NCBI RefSeq assembly: GCF_004564235.1
Contig: NZ_SOMN01000022.1
Location: 1-64,000, forward strand
Length of the DNA: 64,000 nucleotides
From: Cohnella luojiensis
GTDB taxonomy: Bacteria > Bacillota > Bacilli > Paenibacillales > Paenibacillaceae
Reading direction: 5' to 3'
Part shown: positions 1-8,169 of the stretch, piece after piece
Position numbering within the stretch: position 1 is the first letter of the stretch
Layout of the letters: each line of letters begins with the position of its first letter
The notes under the pieces: generated by a model
What the model was told of the DNA's origin: nothing
Seen by the model: only the letters and a program-made list of their open reading frames with translations
Databases searched by the model: none
Program-made: the position numbers and the translations under genes

Positions 1-222
1 TGCGCCGTGTTTCCCAATCCGCCCATGCGGGCGAATTGTTTATCCGGTCTTAGCATCCGTTTCCGAATGTTATCCCGATCTTGGGGGCAGGTTGCCTACG
101 TGTTACTCACCCGTCCGCCACTAACCTGGAAGTTAGCAAGCTAACTTCTAGATTCGTTCGACTTGCATGTATTAGGCACGCCGCCAGCGTTCGTCCTGAG
201 CCAGGATCAAACTCTCCATAAT
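1..222 (-). rRNA. 16S ribosomal RNA, 5' part only
   Basis: On the minus strand this is the beginning of a bacterial 16S rRNA gene. The universal 27F priming site AGAGTTTGATCCTGGCTCAG reads from about 216 to 197, followed by the conserved ACGAACGCTGGCGGCGTGCC block and the GGCGGACGGGTGAGTAACACG block. The gene runs off the left edge, so only about the first 220 nt are present. The 5' end is set at about 222 from the usual distance upstream of 27F; the exact mature end is not visible. The variable region with a GAAGTTAGC/GCTAACTTC helix and the GTAGGCAACCTGCC block fit Paenibacillaceae, but genus assignment from this piece is weak. Confidence 0.97.
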
Positions 223-480
223 AGGACTCGCCCGAAGGCGATGTCCAGTTAAAGAGCCTTTGAGGCTCAATCTGTATTGCTGGTTTGTCTCCGCCGACTC
301 GAAAGTCGACCTCGACGATTGTTTGTTTCTTACGCTCAATGTTCAGTTTTCAAAGAACAATTCGTGTTTCTTGTTTGCTGTGCTTGTCTACCTCGTTTTC
401 CGAAGCAGGAATTACATCTACCGCGTTTCATACCCTTGCGCAACCTGTAAAATATTCCAGTTCTTCGATGCAAAAGTCAA
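223..480 (-). promoter_or_regulatory. rRNA operon leader and promoter region
   Basis: This gene-free stretch is the leader of the minus-strand rRNA operon. It carries a run of small hairpins: TCGCC/GGCGA (about 229-242), GAGCC/GGCTC (254-268) and CGACT/AGTCG (295-308). It also has the phrase GTTCTTTGAAAACTGAAC (about 342-359), common just upstream of 16S genes and in rRNA spacers of Bacillota. A possible sigma-A promoter starts with TTGACT at about 479-474 and GAATAT 17 nt further, directly after the coat-gene terminator. A second weak candidate is TTGCGC/TAGATG. Short reading frames here have no coding character. Confidence 0.6.
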
Positions 481-506
481 AGCCCACCAAGATACTTCGG
501 TGGGCT
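475..506 (-). terminator. Terminator of the coat protein gene
   Basis: Stem AGCCCACC/GGTGGGCT (481-488 with 499-506) followed on the minus strand by TTTGACTTTT. It lies 27 nt after the stop codon of the CotF-like gene and insulates it from the rRNA operon. Confidence 0.75.
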
Positions 507-532
507 AAAGACTAATCGGCATGGAGTCATAG

Positions 533-1180
533 CTATTGCCTGATATAAGTCGACATTGGCGTTGACATCATAGGTTGTTGCTGCGACATCATCGTTTGTT
601 GAGGCGGCATCGAATGAATCATATTCATATTCATGTTCGCATTCGCAGGCTGGTAGGTATTCATTATGGTGTTCGTAGTTATTTCTTTCATGGTCGGAAC
701 CTGATAGTACCCTTGTTGGTTCATGTACTGCCACACCTCGTAAGCCTGCTCCGAACAATTGATCGCACCCTGTTGCATAAGATGCCGAAGCTGCGGATTG
801 GCGCATTCCAGCGAGGCGATCATTTTCATCGATGCTGACGCTTTGTGGCTGCAGAGCATCCCGCTTGCGACGTCCCGATCGTCGATTTGGTTTATCGAGG
901 CGTTCGGCGATTGTTGGGCGGGATGGTCTAATCCGTATTTAGGCGCAAGGTTTTTCGGAGAACGATACGGAATCGCTTGCTCTTGTCCTTGCTGTTGTAC
1001 CGCGCGTACCATTCCATTGTATTCATTCGTCATAAATTGAAGCTGTCTGTCTAGAATTTGTTGAAGCTGCTGATCCTTGACGTGAGGGCGAAGCAGTTGA
1101 AAATGATTGATACCGTCGATTGCGCATGTCAGTACTTCGTGAACTTCCATCGTTTCATGCGCGCCGTAATGTGCTGCCAA
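533..1180 (-). CDS. CotF-like spore coat protein
   Basis: A 215-residue protein of the CotF spore coat family. The N-terminal half (about 1-160) is alpha-helical and has the family's features: an MEVHEVLTCAIDGINHFQ start, the LQQILDRQLQFMTNEYN segment and a second helical bundle with the RDVASGMLCSHKASA motif. The C-terminal 50 residues are low-complexity, rich in Met, Gln and Asn, as in many coat proteins. The start is a TTG at 1180, chosen because AAGGAGG sits nine nt upstream. It is a single gene ending in a strong terminator. The expected role is structural, in the outer layers of the endospore. The family call is confident; the exact Cot name is not. Confidence 0.85.
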   Translation of the reverse strand: MAAHYGAHETMEVHEVLTCAIDGINHFQLLRPHVKDQQLQQILDRQLQFMTNEYNGMVRAVQQQGQEQAIPYRSPKNLAPKYGLDHPAQQSPNASINQIDDRDVASGMLCSHKASASMKMIASLECANPQLRHLMQQGAINCSEQAYEVWQYMNQQGYYQVPTMKEITTNTIMNTYQPANANMNMNMIHSMPPQQTMMSQQQPMMSTPMSTYIRQ

Positions 1181-1226
1181 CTCAAAAGCCCTCCTTCAAT
1201 TCAGGTTCTTATATTATAAACCTGAA

Positions 1227-2198
1227 TTATTGTATCCCGGCACTTAAATAGTTATCCAATGCGGAATGGATACGCGCCCATTGTTCTTCATCAAGCCGTA
1301 CTCCGGAGGCCCGGCAATTCTCCTCCGCTTGCTCCGGCCGGCTTGCTCCGATTATGGCGCTTGAAACGTTAGCATGCCGCAAAGTCCATGCAAGCGCCAA
1401 TTGGGAAAGAGTCAGTCCGTACTCATTAGCTATCTTTTGAAGCCTTTTCGCTTTGATTATAATTTCTTCTCTGAGCCAAGATTGAACGGCTTGAAAGCCA
1501 TCTTTGTCCGCAGCTCGGCTAGACGCAGGCACTTCCGCGGCGGATAGGTATTTACCTGATAAGACGCCTTGGGCAAGAGGAGAATAAACCGCCTGCCCGA
1601 TTCCGTTCCGCTCGCACAGAGGGATTATTTCCTTCTCTATTTCATTATTGAACATGTTATATAATGGCTGATTCGCAGCGATCGGATTTAATCCCAACCT
1701 GTCCGTAACCCTTACGGCTTTCGTAATATCCTGAGCTGACATGTTGCTAATACCGACATAAAGCACTTTCCCCTGCCGCACGAGATCGTCCATCGCGCGT
1801 AAAGTTTCATCCATGGATGTATCGGCATCCGGGTAATGACAGTAATACAAGTCGATGTATTCCATCCCTAACCGTCGCAAGGAGGCATCGCACTGTTCCA
1901 TAATATGTTTCCGGGAAAGACCTTGTTGATTAGGAAGTTCCCCCATAGGTCCCCTTACCTTCGTTGCCAGAACATAGGACGACCGAGGATACTTGGAGAG
2001 CGCCTCTCCAACGACTAGCTCGGATTCTCCCCGCCGATAGACGTTTGCCGTATCGAAGAAGTTGATTCCAAGCTCATACGCCTTATCGATCGTCGCTATT
2101 GCCTGTTGCTTATCCACATATCCGCCGTATGTCAGCCAGCTTCCCAAGCTAATTTCGCTAACCTTCAATCCGGTAGCGCCCAAGTTTCTATACTCCAA
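1227..2198 (-). CDS. Aldo/keto reductase
   Basis: About 323 residues with the AKR TIM-barrel pattern: an N-terminal YRNLGATGLKVSEISLG strand, catalytic FFDTANVY (Asp and Tyr of the tetrad), a KVRGPMG lysine, the YIDLYYCHYPD segment with the His, and a C-terminal GASRPEQ cofactor-binding motif. It probably reduces aldehydes or ketones with NADPH in the cytoplasm and resembles the shaker-beta/YhdN-type AKRs; the substrate is unknown. The frame stays open to 2219, but the only well-placed Shine-Dalgarno (AAGGAGG) is seven nt before the TTG at 2198, so the protein should begin M-E-Y-R-N-L-G. It appears to be transcribed alone. Confidence 0.88.
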   Translation of the reverse strand: MEYRNLGATGLKVSEISLGSWLTYGGYVDKQQAIATIDKAYELGINFFDTANVYRRGESELVVGEALSKYPRSSYVLATKVRGPMGELPNQQGLSRKHIMEQCDASLRRLGMEYIDLYYCHYPDADTSMDETLRAMDDLVRQGKVLYVGISNMSAQDITKAVRVTDRLGLNPIAANQPLYNMFNNEIEKEIIPLCERNGIGQAVYSPLAQGVLSGKYLSAAEVPASSRAADKDGFQAVQSWLREEIIIKAKRLQKIANEYGLTLSQLALAWTLRHANVSSAIIGASRPEQAEENCRASGVRLDEEQWARIHSALDNYLSAGIQ

Positions 2199-2295
2199 AG
2201 CCAATCCCTCCTTATTCAAATAACCCTTCCCTATTTTATTAGCCTCCGCCTATTGTATGAGTAATTGTTTGCTTGAAATATTTCATTGAATATGC

Positions 2296-2335
2296 AAAAG
2301 ACCATCTCATCCGGCATGGATAAGACGGTCTCTTT
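2296..2335 (-). terminator. Terminator of merR-trxA
   Basis: A long imperfect stem, AAGAGACCGTCTTATCC paired with GGATGAGATGGTCTTTT on the minus strand, immediately after the trxA stop codon. Confidence 0.7.
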
Positions 2336-2341
2336 AATTAA

Positions 2342-2653
2342 TCATACATACTTCGATAAAAGACTCTCGTAAGCGGCTTTCGGCCGAAGCCCGACCAGCT
2401 TCTCGACGGGCTCTCCGTTATGAAACACGAGAACGGTCGGCATCGACATGATCCCATACTCGGTCGCAACTGCCGGCGATTCATCGCAGTTGACTTCTAG
2501 TACCGACAGATTCTCGCCGTATTCCTCTCCAAGCTCATCCAAGATCGGCTTGAGCACTTTGCACGGCGGGCACCAAGGAGCGCCGAAATCGACCAAGGTC
2601 ACTCCCTGCTGTTTAACGCTGTTTCGAAAAGTTGTATCGTTAACTGCCAACAT
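2342..2653 (-). CDS. trxA: Thioredoxin (WCPPC type)
   Basis: A thioredoxin of about 103 residues, the usual length. The active site reads APWCPPCK near residues 24-31, so the canonical WCGPC has become WCPPC, a variation expected to shift redox potential or partner choice. The conserved cis-proline SMPTVLVF and the C-terminal GLRPKAAYESLL helix are present. An upstream GTG at 2665 overlaps the Shine-Dalgarno AAGGAG, so ATG 2653 is preferred. It lies 27 nt after the merR gene and ends in a terminator, forming a merR-trxA operon. Because its promoter is of MerR type, it is probably induced by a thiol, metal or oxidant signal rather than being the housekeeping thioredoxin; that is inference. Confidence 0.88.
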   Translation of the reverse strand: MLAVNDTTFRNSVKQQGVTLVDFGAPWCPPCKVLKPILDELGEEYGENLSVLEVNCDESPAVATEYGIMSMPTVLVFHNGEPVEKLVGLRPKAAYESLLSKYV

Positions 2654-2680
2654 GTTCTTTTCCACTCCTTCAATACTAGG

Positions 2681-3031
2681 TTAGCGTTCCTCCTGTATCG
2701 ATCGGATACGATCCTCCAAATTCGACTTGATCTGGCTCAAGAGATGGATTTGCCCGTCGATTTCCTTCAGCTTCCGCTCGAAGATCGGAAGAACTTCTTC
2801 GCAGAATGCTTCCTTGTTCTTCAAGACGCAAGTCAGGAAACTCGCGATTTGCTCCGTCGAGAGACCGAGAGACAAGTAAAACTGGATCGTCCGCACCTGC
2901 TCTTCCGCCAATGGGGAATATTCCCGATAACCGTTGTCCATACGAACGGAGGTCAATAATTTCTGCTCCTCATAATAACGAAGAGAACGAATACTGACTC
3001 CAGTTCTCGCAGAAAGTTCTCCGATTTTCAT
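2681..3031 (-). CDS. MerR-family regulator, cysteine-containing
   Basis: A 116-residue MerR-family activator. The N-terminal winged helix-turn-helix (residues 1-70) is canonical: KIGELSARTGVSIRSLRYYE, then NGYREYSP. A long dimerisation helix ends the protein. Two cysteines lie at the start of that helix, C68 and C77, where metal- or redox-sensing MerR proteins carry sensory residues. ATG 3031 has AAGGGGG upstream; an ATG-like codon at 3064 is rejected because it overlaps the promoter. Its own promoter holds a 22-bp perfect palindrome, so it is very likely autoregulated together with trxA downstream. The inducer is not known; thiol stress is the favoured guess from the thioredoxin partner. Confidence 0.88.
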   Translation of the reverse strand: MKIGELSARTGVSIRSLRYYEEQKLLTSVRMDNGYREYSPLAEEQVRTIQFYLSLGLSTEQIASFLTCVLKNKEAFCEEVLPIFERKLKEIDGQIHLLSQIKSNLEDRIRSIQEER

Positions 3032-3063
3032 TTGAATTCCCCCTTGCCGATCGATACAAACCA

Positions 3064-3095
3064 AGTATAAACCCTGACATTAATGTCAGGGTCAA
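3064..3095 (-). promoter_or_regulatory. MerR-type promoter with operator palindrome
   Basis: On the minus strand TTGACC (3095-3090) and TATACT (3069-3064) are separated by 20 bp (19 if TTATAC is taken). That over-long spacing is the hallmark of MerR-activated promoters. The spacer contains a perfect palindrome, core CTGACATTAATGTCAG, extending to 22 bp over 3071-3092. Transcription would start just before merR. Confidence 0.85.
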
Positions 3096-3105
3096 GAGGA
3101 AAGTT

Positions 3106-4422
3106 CTAATCTCTTTCGTAGATAGAGCCGGAGCGGCTAGCGAAAAATTCGGCATATACCTTCTCGGCGTAAGCATCCGTCATTCCCGATATATAATCGG
3201 CCGCGAGCCTCTCCCAGCTCCACTTGTCCTTCTGCGCTTCGTAGCTTTCCAACCAATCGGGCGGAATGATAAGTCGCCCGGTTTCAAAGTTTTTGAAGCT
3301 CCCCCATAACCGTTCGATCATAACCTCGCTTCGCTTGTGAAGGCGTTGAACCCGGAAATCCTTAATCAAAGTTACCCAAGCAAGTTTCTTCAAGATTTCC
3401 ATGGTCCGCAGCAGCTCGAGGTTCATCAACCCATCCCGAACTAACGTGACCTTCTTCCATCCCGTTTCCGGATCATCGATAATGCCGACCTCATTCGCGA
3501 ACTTCCGCACCCAGCGCGCTTTCATTTCCCGTCGCGTTCTCGAAGGTTCCCGGTCGCATTCCGCATAGATGACTTCCCATTGCTCGAGATAATGAATAAG
3601 CACCTGCTTGACCATAGTGGACATATCGACGTTTTCCCAGTTCGCTTCGGAATAACTCGGATCATTCGTAATCTCCTGAAGCACGTGTGCGACAAGTCGG
3701 TCATCCTCGAAAAACCCGCGATCCATCTGGATTTTACCCGCACGTATCCCATCCTCAAGATCATGCGTGGAATAAGCGATATCGTCGCACAGATCCATTA
3801 ACTGGGCTTCCAATGTCGCAGAGGTTCCCGGCATCCCCCAAGTTTGGCGAAGAAAATCGATCCTTTCCCATTCCTTGCTGTATACGCCTTTGAGCCGCCC
3901 CGGTTCATCGATGCAGAAAGGATATTTATTAATGGCCAACAGAACCGCTGCCGTTAAATCCAAGCCGCTGCCGCTTCCCGCACGTTTCTCCAAGAACATA
4001 AGAATGCGGAAGTTCTGCGCATTTCCTTCGTACTTCAATCCATGTTCTTCTTGGAGAAGGCGGTTCAATACCTCTTCCCCTTTATGTCCGAACGGAGGGT
4101 GTCCGAGATCATGGGCTAACGAAGCGCATTCCACGACCTCGGGATCGATCATTAAGCCCGGATGCTCCTTCCGGGATAGAAACTCGTATTGCTTTCCCAA
4201 GCGCCTCGCGACCTCGCGGGCAATCTGGGACACCTCGAGCGAATGGGTTAACCGCGTTCGGTAATAATCGCCGGAACCCGCGCCGAATACTTGCGACTTC
4301 CCTTGCAACCTCCTGAAAGCCGGCGATTGGATGAGCCTCGCATAATCCTTCTCGAATTCATCCCGGTCATCGCCGGAGTAAATGTTCTCCGTATCGTATA
4401 ATCTCATCTTTCTTACGTTCAT
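3106..4422 (-). CDS. dGTPase-like HD-domain phosphohydrolase
   Basis: A 438-residue protein of the deoxyguanosinetriphosphate triphosphohydrolase family. The first half holds the signature RLQGKSQVF, RTRLTHSLEVSQIAREVA and the HD motif CASLAHDLGHPPFGHKGE, which bind the metal; DDIAYSTHDLEDG follows around residue 210. Such enzymes cut dNTPs to nucleoside plus tripolyphosphate and trim the dNTP pool. AGAGGT lies seven nt before ATG 4422. It starts 15 nt after the secA2 stop codon, so the two are probably cotranscribed, although no functional link is known. Substrate range among dNTPs cannot be told from the sequence. Confidence 0.88.
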   Translation of the reverse strand: MNVRKMRLYDTENIYSGDDRDEFEKDYARLIQSPAFRRLQGKSQVFGAGSGDYYRTRLTHSLEVSQIAREVARRLGKQYEFLSRKEHPGLMIDPEVVECASLAHDLGHPPFGHKGEEVLNRLLQEEHGLKYEGNAQNFRILMFLEKRAGSGSGLDLTAAVLLAINKYPFCIDEPGRLKGVYSKEWERIDFLRQTWGMPGTSATLEAQLMDLCDDIAYSTHDLEDGIRAGKIQMDRGFFEDDRLVAHVLQEITNDPSYSEANWENVDMSTMVKQVLIHYLEQWEVIYAECDREPSRTRREMKARWVRKFANEVGIIDDPETGWKKVTLVRDGLMNLELLRTMEILKKLAWVTLIKDFRVQRLHKRSEVMIERLWGSFKNFETGRLIIPPDWLESYEAQKDKWSWERLAADYISGMTDAYAEKVYAEFFASRSGSIYERD

Positions 4423-4437
4423 CCGACTACCTCTTTC

Positions 4438-6669
4438 CTATAAGCCGAAGATATTCGTTTTCTTCTCCATGAATTGGTCCTGAATAAGATAAGTCCACGT
4501 TCTTGAGGGACCTTTCAGCCCTTCTTTCTCCCAATCGACGGTTTCCCTTGAAACGCTCGTTCCCAACTTACTTAGCGTCTTGGCTGTTTCTTTCTCTATT
4601 TTATCAGGCAACTGCTCGAACGCATGGATAATGCGATGATGAAATTCATCGACAGGATTACGATTCGCCAGGCTTTCCAAATGAATTCCTTCCCGAATAT
4701 AAGAAACGTAAGCTAGATGGTCGGACCAGCTTCGATCCATATGGTACAGCCTCACGTATCTTTCGGTCGAGCTTAGCGAGTCCTTATTCGTCAAGATGGC
4801 TTCACGCTGTTCTTGCTGAATTCGACGCTGTTCCTCGACCATATCGGAATATTTGTTGAGCGTCTTGCGCATTTCGAAGTTCTGACCCATCACGACGCGT
4901 TGAATATGCTCCATCTTTTTATTAAAGACGGAAGCCTCTAGAGGCTCGTCCTGCTTAATACTGCGATGAGCTGCCTGAAGAGCCTTTTCGATCCCGAAAC
5001 GGTTAATCAACTCGTCCTCCAAGCAAACGTAGAAACGGGATGAACCCGGATCGCCTTGCCGGCCGGCGCGCCCCCTAAGCTGATTATCGATGCGGGCGCT
5101 CTCGTTCATATGGGTACCAATAACGTACAAACCGCCGAGTTTCGCTACTAGTTCGGCTTGATCATGTTCCCCGCCGCCTAACCGAATATCGACTCCTCGA
5201 CCTGCCATATTGGTAGAGACCGTAACCGCGCCAAGCTCCCCGGCTTTCGCGATGACTTCGGCTTCCTTCTCGTCGTTCTTGGCATTCAGGACGTGGCAAG
5301 GAACGCCTGCCTTCTTCAATTCCTCGGCTAGCTGATCCGATTCCTCCACGCTGCTCGTACCGATCAAGATCGGTCGTTTCGTTGCATGTACTTCCGCGAT
5401 TTCTTTCACTAATGCTTTTAACTTGGCTTCTTTATGAGTGAAAATACGGCTGTCATGATCGATTCGGATTCTTGGGCGATTAGGAGGAATTTCGACGACG
5501 CTTAGTCCGTACGTCTCCTCGAATTCGTCCGCGGAATCTTGGGCAGTCGCGGTCATGCCGCTGATCTTCGGATAGAGACTCAATAGATGCTGCAAGGTGA
5601 TCGTCCCTAGAATTTTGCCGGAGGACTTGGTCACCATACCTTCCTTCGCTTCTACTGCCGCCTGCAATCCGTCTGGCCAATGCCGGTTCTCGGCCACTCG
5701 TCCCGTGTACAGGTCGATCAGCTCCAGCTTGCCATCGCGAATCATGTAATCGACGTCCCTCTTAAGCAAAGACTCCGCGTGCAAGGCACAATTTAATGCC
5801 GTTAACAAATGGCTGTTATGAGATTCGTATAAGTTGCCGCTGCGCAGGATTTGCTCGGCTTTCTCCGCTCCGGCTTCCGTAAGGAACACGTTTCTCTTGT
5901 TCTCGTCGAAGTCGTAATCCTCCCCTAGCGTAAGCTCCCTCGCTAAGTTCGCCATCCGGCTTCCATCGCTGCCGGTAGAAGCCACTTCCCCTGCGATAAC
6001 AAGCGGAACGCGCGCTTCATCGATGAGCAGCGAATCGGCTTCATCTACGATGGCATAGTGGAAAGGACGATGAACGATATCGATTACCTTCATCGCAATC
6101 GTATCGCGTAAGTAGTCGAATCCGGCTTCTTTCGCCGTTACGTAGGTAATGTCCGCTGCATAAGCCCGTTGTCTTTCTTCCGTCGTCATTCCGTCCTTCA
6201 CGTAGCTAACGGTTAATCCAAGAAAACGGTAAACGGGTCCCATCCATTCGGCATCTCGACCTGCCAGATAATCGTTAAACGTCAGGATATGGACGCCTTT
6301 TCCTTGGAGCGCATTCAAGTAAGCCGGCATTACCGCGGCGAGCGTCTTTCCTTCGCCGGTCTGCATCTCCACCAGGTTTCCTTCATGCAAGGCCGCACCA
6401 GCCATATATTGCACGTTGAACGGGCGCATTCCGAGTACCCGTCTTGCTGCTTCTCCTGCTATTGCGTAAGCTTCTACGAGCAAATCATCCAAAGGCGTTC
6501 CGCTAAGGGCCTGGTTCTTCAGCTTTAAGGACTCTGCTTTAAGCCGTTCATCGTCCCATGATTCCCTATTCAGGAGACTGATCTCCGTTAACTTATCCAT
6601 ATAATGCTTAAGCTTGTGTTGAACGAACCGAGCTTTAACCTTCTGAACAAGCTTGCTAGCGAAATTCAT
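4438..6669 (-). CDS. secA2: Accessory Sec translocase ATPase SecA2
   Basis: A SecA-family ATPase of 743 residues. Visible parts are Walker A MQTGEGKT (about 105), the DEAD-type VDEADSLLIDEAR (about 210), the preprotein cross-linking region, the second ATPase fold with TSSVEESDQLAEEL and TVSTNMAGRGVDI, and the QLRGRAGRQGDPGSS motif. The helical wing and scaffold regions follow. It is shorter than housekeeping SecA (about 830 residues) and lacks the cysteine-rich zinc tail that binds SecB, which is why it is called SecA2. No secY2, Asp or glycosyltransferase genes are nearby, so the client proteins are unknown. ATG 6669 has AGAGAGG upstream; the longer frame overlaps the neighbour's terminator. 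A TATAAT at about 6711 may be its -10. Confidence 0.88.
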   Translation of the reverse strand: MNFASKLVQKVKARFVQHKLKHYMDKLTEISLLNRESWDDERLKAESLKLKNQALSGTPLDDLLVEAYAIAGEAARRVLGMRPFNVQYMAGAALHEGNLVEMQTGEGKTLAAVMPAYLNALQGKGVHILTFNDYLAGRDAEWMGPVYRFLGLTVSYVKDGMTTEERQRAYAADITYVTAKEAGFDYLRDTIAMKVIDIVHRPFHYAIVDEADSLLIDEARVPLVIAGEVASTGSDGSRMANLARELTLGEDYDFDENKRNVFLTEAGAEKAEQILRSGNLYESHNSHLLTALNCALHAESLLKRDVDYMIRDGKLELIDLYTGRVAENRHWPDGLQAAVEAKEGMVTKSSGKILGTITLQHLLSLYPKISGMTATAQDSADEFEETYGLSVVEIPPNRPRIRIDHDSRIFTHKEAKLKALVKEIAEVHATKRPILIGTSSVEESDQLAEELKKAGVPCHVLNAKNDEKEAEVIAKAGELGAVTVSTNMAGRGVDIRLGGGEHDQAELVAKLGGLYVIGTHMNESARIDNQLRGRAGRQGDPGSSRFYVCLEDELINRFGIEKALQAAHRSIKQDEPLEASVFNKKMEHIQRVVMGQNFEMRKTLNKYSDMVEEQRRIQQEQREAILTNKDSLSSTERYVRLYHMDRSWSDHLAYVSYIREGIHLESLANRNPVDEFHHRIIHAFEQLPDKIEKETAKTLSKLGTSVSRETVDWEKEGLKGPSRTWTYLIQDQFMEKKTNIFGL

Positions 6670-6761
6670 CGGTAAAATCCTCTCTTTAAAAAACCATAAT
6701 GATTCTATTATAGGGATTACGCGGGAGAATTCATAGCGCAACAGGATTTCGAAATAGGAAA

Positions 6762-6803
6762 GAAGGAGCCGCACTTAGTCGTTATGACCTGTGCGGCTCC
6801 TTC
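6762..6803 (-). terminator. Terminator after the PrsA-like gene
   Basis: A perfect 13-bp stem, GAAGGAGCCGCAC/GTGCGGCTCCTTC (6762-6774 with 6791-6803), with TTTCC following on the minus strand, 14 nt after the stop codon. Confidence 0.8.
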
Positions 6804-6817
6804 TGCTTGCATGGGGA

Positions 6818-7300
6818 TTAGTTTGTCGCCGCTAGGGAATTCTCGATCTCGGCGCCGGCTTTCTCGTTCGTCATCCATTCCGTCGACAATTCCGATATCT
6901 GCTCCGTTGTGAGCGTCTCGCGGATTTCTTCCTTCTTCTCGTCCAAAGTAGGCGTAACGGCCGCTTGTCGCTCCGATAATTTATAAATGTGAAACCCATC
7001 GGTCGCTTCGATAACTCCGCTTAACTCACCGGCCTTTAATGCAAAGACCGCATTGGAGATAACCTCTTCCACATCCGCCTTGGCGAAGTAATCCAGTTCT
7101 CCGCCGTTGTCCTTCGTGGCGGCATCGGTAGATTTCTCCTTGGCCTTCACAGAGAAATCGGCGCCGCTCTTGAGCTCCGTTAGAATCGCATCGGCTTCTG
7201 CCTTAGTTGCGACTAGAATGTGCGCAACCTTGACCTTTTCCGGTGTCTTCAACGATTCTAAATTGTCATCGTAGTATTTCTGAATGTCTACATCCGTCAC
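6818..7300 (-). CDS. Parvulin-type PPIase, PrsA-like, N-terminally truncated
   Basis: 160 residues matching only the C-terminal half of PrsA/parvulin lipoproteins. The VTDVDIQKYYDDN linker is followed by the rotamase domain KVKVAHILVATKAEADAILTE, DNGGELDYF, AVFALKAGELSGVIEATDGFHIYKL. A full PrsA has a signal peptide with lipobox and about 130 more residues before this point; none is present. The listed start is GTG 7300, which lacks a good ribosome binding site. A strong GGGAGGGAGG lies before an ATG at 7319 whose frame closes after five codons. Dropping one base after that ATG would join it to this frame, and a TGA at 7316-7318 blocks the frame upstream. It is either a decaying remnant, a frameshifted gene, or a small cytosolic parvulin. 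Confidence 0.6.
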   Translation of the reverse strand: MTDVDIQKYYDDNLESLKTPEKVKVAHILVATKAEADAILTELKSGADFSVKAKEKSTDAATKDNGGELDYFAKADVEEVISNAVFALKAGELSGVIEATDGFHIYKLSERQAAVTPTLDEKKEEIRETLTTEQISELSTEWMTNEKAGAEIENSLAATN

Positions 7301-7446
7301 TTTAACTTGCGGCTCTCATTCGGGCACCTCCCTCCCATTTAGACGATATTCGATCAATAAAGTTCGCTCCGCCGTAATTGATCTCCACATTTATTTAACG
7401 CTTAGTGGGAAAGTTACGACTGACTAAATAAAAGGGGATTTATTAC

Positions 7447-8169
7447 ATGATATATACTATAACTTCTATTTCTTTAGCTATGACTCTAATGATGTCCGCT
7501 CCCCAAGAAGCTTATCAATTGATTCAGTCCGTCAAATTTTCTTCGCCCGATACCAGGGTCATGCATAGAGCGGAACTTTTCGGTCCAATTATTCGTTTTC
7601 CACAGGGCATGGTTTTAAAAATTGATGGCAAGGTAGTCGGGAGAATAGAATCCGGGAATGCAATGAGTAGGATCATGCTTGGAGATGTGACAAACGACCG
7701 TCTGGACGAGGTTTTCTTATTTCAAAATTCATTCGGAAGCGCAGGAGCGATGGGATTAACCGTGTATAGCCTTGTAGACAACGATTGGAAACCCATTTTC
7801 ACCAGCTCTAGCGTAACGACAGGGAATGATAAGGAACGATTTAATAGCGAATATGCAGGAAACAAACGGATACGATTTTATGATCAAGGAACAGGATTAT
7901 CTGGTGTTCTTGATATGTCGGTGTCTCCTTTTCCTGAAGAACGTTTGAGAATGATGCGGTTCCAAACCGATCCGATTTCCGAGATTGTCGTTCATTATGA
8001 GAACATGGATTGCATTATCGAAACGGTTCAATGGATTTTTGCGTTCTCCCATCCGAACGCTGCTTTTTCTGTACATAACTTCTATCTTTATAATTATGTT
8101 AAACGAAAATTCTTACTTTATGAAACTAAAATGCAGGATACAAAAGGCGTAATTCTTGCCCGAAAATAG
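7447..8169 (+). CDS. Exported protein of unknown function, AT-rich
   Basis: A 240-residue protein on the plus strand with AGGGGA eight nt before the ATG. The first 20 residues are hydrophobic and look like a short signal peptide ending near SAPQEA. Around residues 75-100 the GDVTNDRLDEVFLFQNSFGS segment resembles a single FG-GAP/VCBS-like blade with an acidic calcium-type loop, and repeats of short beta-strands follow. I do not recognise the family. Codon use is clearly more AT-rich than in all flanking genes (many ATA, TTA, AAA codons), which suggests acquisition by transfer. It has its own promoter region and terminator. Confidence 0.7.
   Translation: MIYTITSISLAMTLMMSAPQEAYQLIQSVKFSSPDTRVMHRAELFGPIIRFPQGMVLKIDGKVVGRIESGNAMSRIMLGDVTNDRLDEVFLFQNSFGSAGAMGLTVYSLVDNDWKPIFTSSSVTTGNDKERFNSEYAGNKRIRFYDQGTGLSGVLDMSVSPFPEERLRMMRFQTDPISEIVVHYENMDCIIETVQWIFAFSHPNAAFSVHNFYLYNYVKRKFLLYETKMQDTKGVILARK

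Noticed and set aside
260-515. Two overlapping plus-strand frames before the coat gene
   Set aside because: They lie antisense in the rRNA operon leader, have no ribosome binding site and no coding character.
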